64,000 nucleotides of DNA, taken from positions 1,612,001 to 1,676,000 of the forward strand of contig NZ_VMHN01000001.1 of NCBI RefSeq assembly GCF_008795955.1, read 5' to 3'. Under the pieces are notes generated by a model. That model searched no databases and had not been told where the DNA came from. It saw only the letters and a program-made list of their open reading frames with translations. Made by a program: the position numbers and the translations under genes. This DNA comes from Marinobacter denitrificans (GTDB taxonomy: Bacteria > Pseudomonadota > Gammaproteobacteria > Pseudomonadales > Oleiphilaceae). Shown here one piece after another: positions 58,551-64,000 of the stretch (positions within the stretch are counted from its first letter, which is position 1; each line of letters starts with the position of its first letter).

Positions 58551-58919
58551 TTATTCAATCACCGTGCGGCTAGTTTCCAGATAGTCTTTGCCATTGGTGG
58601 CGACACCTTTGGTATCGGCACTTTCTGAGGCAAGGTGGATTTCTTCCAGCGTCTCCGCCAGTCCATCAAACTCTTCGTTAATCTTGCCGAGGGCGTTTTC
58701 GAGCGTGTAGGTAAGCTGATGGATTTCGTTCATGGCTTCTGGAGTCAGTTCGCCATCCAGGATTTTCTCGAGCTTTTCGTTGTACTCAGAGAAATTAGCC
58801 ACGGCCTCTTTCAGAGTGGCGGATTCCTTGCCTTCATAGTGTTCAACCTCGTCAGCAAACGAGATCACGGGAAACGTCAGAGCAGCACAGGTGAGCAGCG
58901 CCAGGGTCTGTTTTTTCAT
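58551..58919 (-). CDS. DUF6746-family periplasmic protein
   Basis: The 122 residues have a signal peptide (to about 22, SFA-DE) and a mature part that is a predicted helical bundle rich in Glu/Leu (SATLKEAVANFSEYNEKLEKI, GLAETLEEIHLASESADT). It matches the uncharacterised DUF6746 group as far as memory allows. Upstream lies the longest gene-free stretch of the window and an AT-rich Fur-like sequence. Confidence 0.7.
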   Translation of the reverse strand: MKKQTLALLTCAALTFPVISFADEVEHYEGKESATLKEAVANFSEYNEKLEKILDGELTPEAMNEIHQLTYTLENALGKINEEFDGLAETLEEIHLASESADTKGVATNGKDYLETSRTVIE

Positions 58920-58942
58920 ATCGCTTTCTCCTTTTCGATATT

Positions 58943-58961
58943 AATAATGATAATAGTTCGT
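58943..58961 (-). promoter_or_regulatory. Fur-box-like AT-rich sequence upstream of DUF6746 gene
   Basis: AATAATGATAATAGTTCGT shares 13 of 19 positions with the Fur consensus, all of the match in the first hexamers. On the minus strand it also supplies a TATTAT that could be the -10 element, so the resemblance may simply reflect a promoter. Confidence 0.25.
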
Positions 58962-59025
58962 GTTCAAGATTAGGGTAAGTTTGTTCTGCTGGCAATGACT
59001 TCGGTCAGTTTCTGGCTTTTGGCTT

Positions 59026-59422
59026 TTGGTAGGACTGGGGGTTTTGGTGGGAATCGGGGTGGTGGGTGTATTTTTCCTTGGGAATGGAACTCGCTTCGCT
59101 CAGACACCCATTCCTGGCGGAAAAATACACCCACCACCCCGCTCTACCGAAAATGGTGATGTCGCTACGGAAAGCTTTGGTTGGGCTGCGGTTTGCCTAT
59201 AGGTCATTTTGGACGGACATCGCTTCAGGTATATAGATAACAGATTCCCAAGCAAACCCGGGCAAAACCCTGGGAAATCGTTACGACAACTGGAGTTACC
59301 TAAGGGTATGGGGGTACCTTATTTTTCAATAAAGAAAATGGTGTCTGAGCGAAGCGAGTTCATTTTCATTTGAAAAATAAGGTACCCCCATACCCCTCCC
59401 CCAACACCAGCAGTCCTACCAA
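59026..59422. repeat. Composite paired-hairpin element, copy 3 (best preserved)
   Basis: This lies within the 572-base gap between divergent genes. Perfect 12-bp ends TTGGTAGGACTG (59026-59037) and CAGTCCTACCAA (59411-59422) bound it. Hairpin A has perfect 23-bp arms (59055-59077/59119-59141), inner stem GGAATGG/CCATTCC and loop at 59088-59107. Hairpin B, opposed, has perfect 26-bp arms (59304-59329/59370-59395), inner stem GAAAATG/CATTTTC and the complementary loop at 59341-59360. About 160 bases between them hold no ORF. Short flanks on each side carry no recognised feature. Confidence 0.92.
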
Positions 59423-59491
59423 GCGAATAAACATTGCACCCAACCAAAACCTGTATAAAATGCGACCAACTCAACCACACACCCAACCTAC

Positions 59492-60310
59492 ATGAAACTG
59501 GTTTCCTTCGACATATTCCGCACCCTGGGCTTCCCGGATACCAAAGTACTCAAACCCGAACAATTCCTCGCCCACAAGGAAGTGCTGAGAGACGCAGACT
59601 GGGTACTGTTTCCGGAATACTGGCAGTTGAATGCCCTGGTTCATGGTTTGAAGTGCCGGGTGTTCCCCAGCGTTGCCAGTTATCGCATCGGCCATGACAA
59701 GGTGGAGATGACTCGCGCCTTCCAGGCGGTGGCTCCGGAGCACACGCCCTGGACTGTGATTGAGGCGAACGGCCCAGAGGAGCAACAGGCGGTTTGGGAT
59801 GCCATGGTGCTGCCGTTTGTCGCCAAGTTACCGAAGGCGAGTATGGGCGAAGGGGTGTGGCTGATCGAAAACCGGGAAGATTGGCAGCGTTACTGTGCGC
59901 GGACCAGTGTGCTGTATGCCCAGGAATACCTGCCGATTGATCGGGACGTGCGGGTGGTCATTGTTGGGGACCGGGTGGTCTCTGCCTACTGGCGGACCCA
60001 GGCGGACCAGGGGTTCTACAATAACGTATCACAGGGTGGGCGTATTGATCGTGGCCCGGTGCCGTCCGTGGTAACGGATCTGGCGATGCGGCTGGCAAGG
60101 GAGTTGGGCGTGGACCATGCCGGTTTCGACATTGCCCTGGTGGAAGGGTATCCCTACGTCCTGGAGTTCAACCGGTTATTCGGAAATCAGGGGCTGGGGA
60201 ACGCAAACGAACTGAAGACCGCGATACTGGAATATCTGCAGCAGCACGCCGAACCAGAAGACCCTGATGGCCCCGCAGGGCCCACGCCACTCTGGCCTGT
60301 TGCTGTCTGA
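59492..60310 (+). CDS. RimK-like ATP-grasp protein
   Basis: A 272-residue ATP-grasp ligase-type protein. The ATP-binding region shows FVAKLPKASMGEGVWLI (Lys and glycine loop) and QEYLPIDRDVRVVIVGDRVVSAYWR, and the Mg site is in DIALVEGYPYVLEFNRLFGNQGL (Glu-x-Asn). The N-terminal part is a pre-ATP-grasp fold. Such enzymes join a carboxylate to an amine or thiol; there is no acceptor gene beside it. The ribosome site is weak. A terminator lies 100 bases downstream, before the decarboxylase gene. Confidence 0.82.
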   Translation: MKLVSFDIFRTLGFPDTKVLKPEQFLAHKEVLRDADWVLFPEYWQLNALVHGLKCRVFPSVASYRIGHDKVEMTRAFQAVAPEHTPWTVIEANGPEEQQAVWDAMVLPFVAKLPKASMGEGVWLIENREDWQRYCARTSVLYAQEYLPIDRDVRVVIVGDRVVSAYWRTQADQGFYNNVSQGGRIDRGPVPSVVTDLAMRLARELGVDHAGFDIALVEGYPYVLEFNRLFGNQGLGNANELKTAILEYLQQHAEPEDPDGPAGPTPLWPVAV

Positions 60311-60410
60311 CTCCGAAACGGACATTCGTGTTTGTCGGCAGGCAGACGCCTATGGGTAGATATGCTCATATCCGGGCCTCTGAAAAAGCCCGATGATCGC
60401 GCCATTAACG

Positions 60411-60442
60411 GGTGCTGCAGCGTTGCTGTGGTGCCTTTTTTT
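60411..60442 (+). terminator. Intrinsic terminator upstream of the decarboxylase gene
   Basis: An 11-bp stem (60411-60421 with 60425-60435, four G-U pairs) closes a 3-base loop and is followed by seven T residues. It ends 34 bases before the decarboxylase ATG, so it either ends the ATP-grasp transcript or acts as an attenuator in the decarboxylase leader. Confidence 0.7.
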
Positions 60443-60476
60443 ATGCCTGTTTGCCCCGTGGAGGGAAACACTATCC

Positions 60477-61652
60477 ATGACCGACTCTGCCAACGCCGTT
60501 ATCGCTGATTACTACGACGCCGAGACTTTCGCCCGTATCAAGGCATTTGCCGATACAAAGGAAACTCCGTGCGTTGTGATCGACACCGCCACCATCGACC
60601 GTCAGTACGATGAACTGGTGGAAGGCTTTCCCTATGCCAACGTCTACTACGCGGTTAAGGCCAACCCGGCCCCACAGGTTCTGACCATGCTGCGTGACAA
60701 GGGTGCCAGCTTTGATATTGCGTCTGTGTATGAACTCGAAAAAGTCATGGGCCTGGGTGTAACCGGTGAACGCATCAGTTACGGCAACACCATCAAGAAA
60801 GCGAAAGACATTCGCACGTTCTATGAAAAGGGCGTGCGCCTGTTCGCCACTGACTCCGAAGCCGACCTGCGTAACATTGCCAAGGCGGCGCCAGGCTCCA
60901 AAGTATATGTGCGGATTCTCACTGAAGGCACCCTGACTGCTGACTGGCCCCTGTCCCGCAAGTTTGGCTGCCAGACTGACATGGCCATGGATCTGCTGAT
61001 CCTGGCTCGTGACCTGGGCCTGGTGCCTTATGGTGTTTCTTTCCACGTGGGTTCCCAGCAACGGGAAATCGGCGCGTGGGATGCGGCCCTGGGCAAGGTA
61101 AAGGTGATTTTCGAGCGCCTGAAGGAAGAAGACGGCATCGAACTGAATATGATCAACATGGGCGGTGGCTTCCCGGCCAACTACATTACCCGCACTAACG
61201 ATCTGAAAACCTATGCAGAGGAGATCAAGCGTTTCCTTAATGAGGATTTCGGGGATGATTTGCCGGAGATTATTATCGAGCCGGGCCGCTCGTTGATTTC
61301 CAACGCTGGTATTCTGGTCAGCGAAGTGGTGTTGATTTCAAGGAAGTCCCGCACTGCCCTGCATCGCTGGGTATTCACCGATGTGGGTAAATTTGGTGGT
61401 CTGATCGAAACGCTTGATGAATCCATCAAGTTTCCGATCTACACCGAGAAATCCGGTGAAGGCGAAGACTGCGTGATTGCAGGCCCAACCTGCGACAGCG
61501 CCGATATCATGTACGAGCACCACAAGTACCCGCTGCCGCTGAATCTGGCCATTGGCGACCGCATGTACTGGCTGTCTACCGGTGCCTACACTACGACATA
61601 CAGTGCAATAGAATTTAACGGGTTTCCTCCGCTTAAGGATTACTACATCTGA
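60477..61652 (+). CDS. Ornithine/lysine decarboxylase, alanine-racemase fold
   Basis: PLP-dependent decarboxylase making putrescine (or cadaverine). The 391 residues belong to the eukaryotic-ODC-like fold type III. PLP Lys is in VYYAVKANPAPQVL, the His in VSFHVGSQQRE stacks on PLP, MGGGFPANY and EPGRSLISNAG bind phosphate, and the dimer-site Cys is in GPTCDSADIMYEH. ATG 60477 follows GGAGGG by 11 bases; the longer frame from 60393 starts inside the terminator region. Some family members accept both ornithine and lysine, and sequence alone does not settle it. Confidence 0.93.
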   Translation: MTDSANAVIADYYDAETFARIKAFADTKETPCVVIDTATIDRQYDELVEGFPYANVYYAVKANPAPQVLTMLRDKGASFDIASVYELEKVMGLGVTGERISYGNTIKKAKDIRTFYEKGVRLFATDSEADLRNIAKAAPGSKVYVRILTEGTLTADWPLSRKFGCQTDMAMDLLILARDLGLVPYGVSFHVGSQQREIGAWDAALGKVKVIFERLKEEDGIELNMINMGGGFPANYITRTNDLKTYAEEIKRFLNEDFGDDLPEIIIEPGRSLISNAGILVSEVVLISRKSRTALHRWVFTDVGKFGGLIETLDESIKFPIYTEKSGEGEDCVIAGPTCDSADIMYEHHKYPLPLNLAIGDRMYWLSTGAYTTTYSAIEFNGFPPLKDYYI

Positions 61653-61667
61653 CATTGGGGCGGCCGC

Positions 61668-61750
61668 GGGGCGGGGGTACTGTTTTCCTTGGAAATGGAA
61701 CTCGCTTCGCTCAGACACCCATTTCTGGCGGAAAACAGTACCCCCACCCC
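61668..61750. repeat. Solitary hairpin of the paired-hairpin family
   Basis: The arms 61673-61688/61730-61745 are perfect over 16 bp and extend to 61668/61750 with one mismatch. The inner stem is GAAATGG/CCATTTC and the loop AACTCGCTTCGCTCAGACAC lies at 61699-61718. It is an A-type unit without a B partner or terminal repeats, between convergent genes. Confidence 0.9.
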
Positions 61751-61784
61751 ACGGCTAGCAAGTTGGGAGTGGCGTTCCTTTTGA

Positions 61785-61810
61785 GGGTCAGCTTTGGGGC
61801 TGGCCCTTTT
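61785..61810 (+). terminator. Intrinsic terminator after the decarboxylase gene
   Basis: An 8-bp stem with one G-U pair (GGGTCAGC/GCTGGCCC) is followed by TTTT. It overlaps the 3' end of the convergent MFS gene. Confidence 0.65.
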
Positions 61811-62990
61811 GTCGTTTCAGGTCCAGGGTAAATGTGAGGGGTAGGACCAGAACGCAGTAGGCGATGATGAAACCGACCGCGTATCGGGCGTCGTTGCTCC
61901 AATCGGCCAATAAGCCGCCGATCATTGGGACCGAAAACGCCAGGGTATAACCGACCAGGAAGTTTCCCGCTGACAGTCTTCCGGTTTCTTTGGATTCCAC
62001 GAGTACGGGGGGTAAAGCCACCAGCAGGATCAGCAGAATACCCGCCGTAAAGCTCATGAACGTTGCGCTCGCGATCGACCACCAGCCGGTAAACAATATC
62101 GTGCCGATTGTGCCAACAACGCTACAGATTGCTGTCACGATAACCGGAAATTTCCGGCCCACCCAGTATCTGGCCATTTTCAGCATTACCAGTGATGCGA
62201 TCACCTGAGCGAAGTTGTACCAGAATAACGCATCAGCCAGCATTTCGAAGTTGCCCTGCTGCTCCAGCAGGTTGCCCATGTAGGCGTTGAGGCCGAAGAA
62301 CAGGGAGCCCGAGAGGCCTAACAGGAGGCCGATTCTCAGGGTAAGCGGGTTTTTCCAGTCAGGTAGCCAGGCGGGTTTTTTTACCGGCCGCGACAATTCT
62401 CTTTTGGGCAGGAACAGCGCTGCGGCCACGAGTAAAGCAGGCAGTGACCAGGCTAGCAAGGTGGCTCGCCAGCTGTCGTCCATCAGCGGCATCAATACTG
62501 GCAGGGTGATGCCGGCGCCGATGAACTCTCCCATCAGCATGCCGTTCATATAGATGGCGGAACCCATTGCCAGGTGGCGGGGTTCCAGCCATCGGGGCAG
62601 CAGTGCGGGCAAAGACGGCTGCATCATGGCGATCCCCAGGCCCATGACGGCGCTGGTGAGTAACAGGGTGACGGTGTCCGGGGAGAGGCCGCGGCCGGCG
62701 GAGCCGATAATCATGATCACCATGGCCAGGGCCAGGGTGTTGCGTGGGCCTAACCGTGCGATCGCAAGGGAGCCCGGCATGGAGCCTACGGCCAGCATTA
62801 AAATGGGTAGTGTGGTGAGTGCCCCGGTCAGCGCCTGGGAGAGGCCCAGTTCATCACTGATGAAGGGGGCCAGTGGTGGCGCAACCAGTATCGGTATGCG
62901 CAGGTATATACCGGCCAGCCAAAGCAACACCGCCACCGGGAGCAGCTTTGCTGCCGGTGGCGGTGTTGGGGTCGTGGAAGCATCAGCCAC
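61788..62990 (-). CDS. CynX/NimT-type MFS transporter next to ectC
   Basis: A 400-residue, twelve-helix major-facilitator protein resembling the CynX/NimT group (start LLWLAGIYLRIPILVAPPLAPFI, loop GSLAIARLGPRNTLALAMV). The likely GTG start at 62990 is only 11 bases after the ectC stop with no clear ribosome site, so translation is probably coupled to ectC. Context suggests transport of ectoine or an ectoine precursor, but CynX relatives carry varied small anions, so this is inference. Confidence 0.85.
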   Translation of the reverse strand: MADASTTPTPPPAAKLLPVAVLLWLAGIYLRIPILVAPPLAPFISDELGLSQALTGALTTLPILMLAVGSMPGSLAIARLGPRNTLALAMVIMIIGSAGRGLSPDTVTLLLTSAVMGLGIAMMQPSLPALLPRWLEPRHLAMGSAIYMNGMLMGEFIGAGITLPVLMPLMDDSWRATLLAWSLPALLVAAALFLPKRELSRPVKKPAWLPDWKNPLTLRIGLLLGLSGSLFFGLNAYMGNLLEQQGNFEMLADALFWYNFAQVIASLVMLKMARYWVGRKFPVIVTAICSVVGTIGTILFTGWWSIASATFMSFTAGILLILLVALPPVLVESKETGRLSAGNFLVGYTLAFSVPMIGGLLADWSNDARYAVGFIIAYCVLVLPLTFTLDLKRQKGQPQS

Positions 62991-63001
62991 CGGGGCCGGG
63001 C

Positions 63002-63397
63002 TTAAATGTCGCTGGTGTCCAGAGTGTAAGCGCCGTCCTCGTCGTGAACTTCACGGCCAGTGACTGGCGGGTTGAAGGCACATATCAGGCGCATGTCTTC
63101 TGTACCACCGCGGAGGGTATGGGGGTCGTTCTTGTCCAGCGCGTACAGGGTGCCGTCAGAAATTTCGTGGGTTTCGCCAGTCTCCTTGTCGAGAATGGTA
63201 CCGTTACCCGCGACGCAGTACACCGCCTCCAGGTGGTTTTTGTACCAGAGGTTCAGCTCGGCCCCGGCAGGGATAATGGTCTCGTGAAACGAAAAGCCCA
63301 TGCCGTCTTTTTTGAGCAGCATGCGTCGGCTGGTCCAGCCCGGTCCTGTTACTTCGCGCTCGGTGCCAATAATGTCCTCAACTCGTACAATTTTCAT
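63002..63397 (-). CDS. ectC: Ectoine synthase, encoded away from ectA and ectB
   Basis: Cyclises N-gamma-acetyl-2,4-diaminobutyrate to the compatible solute ectoine in an iron-dependent cupin. The 131 residues keep the residues known from Sphingopyxis and Paenibacillus EctC at matching numbers: W21, R25, T40, Y52, H55, iron ligands E57, Y85 and H93, and the C-terminal [22 protein letters not shown] precedes the ATG. The gene upstream is a DUF3482 GTPase-type gene, not ectB, and the gene downstream is an MFS transporter, so this is a solitary ectC. Confidence 0.94.
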   Translation of the reverse strand: MKIVRVEDIIGTEREVTGPGWTSRRMLLKKDGMGFSFHETIIPAGAELNLWYKNHLEAVYCVAGNGTILDKETGETHEISDGTLYALDKNDPHTLRGGTEDMRLICAFNPPVTGREVHDEDGAYTLDTSDI

Positions 63398-63447
63398 ACT
63401 TATCCCTCATGTTTTGGTGGAGCAGCCCTACAGTATACACATCCCGG

Positions 63448-64000
63448 TCAGGTTCGGTTCAACCGCCAATTGTCGTAGGCGCCCATGGCCTGCTCGATGG
63501 CAGAGGCCAATGTCATCCGGGTTTTGTCGTCCAGGGCCCGTTGTTTACGGCAGCGCTCCAGAGCCCGGTGTATGACCTGGCGGTTGGCCCGGTCCAGGTG
63601 CTCCAGCCAGTGGTTGTCCGCCGGTGCCAGGTCCAGCAGGTCACGACCGGCGTGATTGCGGTGGCTGATATGCCACCAGTGATTTATTGCCCTTCCCAAT
63701 ACAACATAGCCGAATTGACTGTCCTGTACAGGGCCAAAAGTGGCGGTTCTGAGACCGTTTGTCAGCACCCCGGTATTCAATACCGGTAGCGTGAGGCGGT
63801 CGCCGTAGAAATAGCTGCCCGCAGCACCAATCAATCCTCCGACCAGCGCGCCGGCTCCCAATGAGTGCCCAAGGGTCAGCGCATCCACGCCTGCGCCGCC
63901 CACGGCACCGGCTCCGAACCCGGCTGTTGCCAGATAACGCCGGTTCACGCCCCAGGCCTTGCGGCTGTCCTCGCTGAACAGGTCGTGCTCACTGTGCCAC
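63448..64000 (-). CDS. DUF3482-domain protein, C-terminal part (5' end outside window)
   Basis: The frame runs open to the right window edge, so the N-terminus, which in this family holds a GTPase domain, is missing. The visible 183 residues have a glycine/alanine-rich hydrophobic pair (GFGAGAVGGAGVDALTLGHSLGAGALVGGLIGAAGS) and the DUF3482-like tail with VLLGRAINHWWHISHRNHAGRDLL-type sequence and CRKQRALDD. The apparent GTG at 63948 is internal. It lies 50 bases upstream of ectC on the same strand and may be co-transcribed. Confidence 0.8.
   Translation of the reverse strand, partial: WHSEHDLFSEDSRKAWGVNRRYLATAGFGAGAVGGAGVDALTLGHSLGAGALVGGLIGAAGSYFYGDRLTLPVLNTGVLTNGLRTATFGPVQDSQFGYVVLGRAINHWWHISHRNHAGRDLLDLAPADNHWLEHLDRANRQVIHRALERCRKQRALDDKTRMTLASAIEQAMGAYDNWRLNRT

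Noticed and set aside
39913..59422. Integron attC sites as an explanation for the hairpins
   Set aside because: There are no GTTRRRY/RYYYAAC core sites, no integrase and no cassette spacing; the hairpins also occur in opposed pairs, unlike a cassette array.
61338..61718. Minus-strand frame MSERSEFHFQ
   Set aside because: Same repeat-loop artefact, antisense to the decarboxylase gene.
39913..61750. Simple rho-independent terminators as an explanation for the paired hairpins
   Set aside because: No U-tracts follow, one pair lies between divergent genes, and the unpaired 20-nt loop is conserved, which terminators do not need.

Overview
The window looks like ordinary chromosome of a marine or halophilic gammaproteobacterium. 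Marinobacter or a close relative fits best. This rests on the gene content and order (gyrB, glyQS, trkA-rsmB-fmt-def, LysM-dprA-tsaC-hemF-aroE, the Pseudomonas-type cox cluster), on PomAB-like sodium-type flagellar stators, on an ectoine synthase, and on the repeat families. It is a judgement from recognised sequence, not a database result. gyrB at the left edge suggests oriC lies just outside the window. No phage, plasmid, CRISPR array or transposase gene was seen.

Layout. 1-6.1 kb: gyrB 3' end, a VC0807-type membrane protein, a secreted animal-type alpha-amylase with a starch-binding domain, an orphan ParA-like ATPase and a GabT aminotransferase. 6.1-9.9 kb: two divergent ABC half-transporters with a long-armed hairpin between them. 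9.9-17.9 kb: a signalling block (CheB-CheR-PAS fusion, small PAS protein, DUF4398 lipoprotein, OmpA-type lipoprotein, Crp/Fnr regulator, GAF-GAF-GGDEF-EAL protein). 18-34 kb: an AGPS-like flavoprotein, tRNA-Pro(CGG), glyQS, trkA, rsmB, fmt, def, then the divergent run LysM, dprA, tsaC, hemF, aroE, and pomAB. 34-46.6 kb: small heat-shock protein, membrane sulfatase-like protein, gamma carbonic anhydrase, oligopeptidase A, YheV, an NhaC/YuiF-type transporter, a 7TM-GGDEF cyclase, DoxX and a MATE pump. 46.7-54.9 kb: a caa3-type cytochrome c oxidase cluster (coxB, coxA, coxC, DUF2909, SURF1, a CxxxC protein, ctaA, ctaB, sco), collinear with the Pseudomonas cluster but lacking cox11. 55-64 kb: hrpB, an eIF2B-like protein, a DUF6746 protein, an ATP-grasp protein, ornithine/lysine decarboxylase, an MFS transporter coupled to a lone ectC, and the 3' part of a DUF3482 gene.

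The most unusual content is non-coding. Seven hairpins at four intergenic loci share a nearly invariant 20-nt loop (AACTCGCTTCGCTCAGACAC), an inner 7-bp stem and an internal bulge. Their outer arms are 16-26 bp, mostly perfectly self-complementary, and differ in sequence from copy to copy. At three loci the hairpins come in opposed pairs inside larger nested palindromes of about 310-400 bp with related terminal inverted repeats. A second family (two copies) has perfect 24- and 28-bp arms of unrelated sequence around a conserved branched core, and both copies lie between divergent genes. A short flank motif (TAACTCCAA-like) recurs in both families. The pattern suggests a mosaic class of structured repeats in which the pairing of the arms, not their sequence, is kept.
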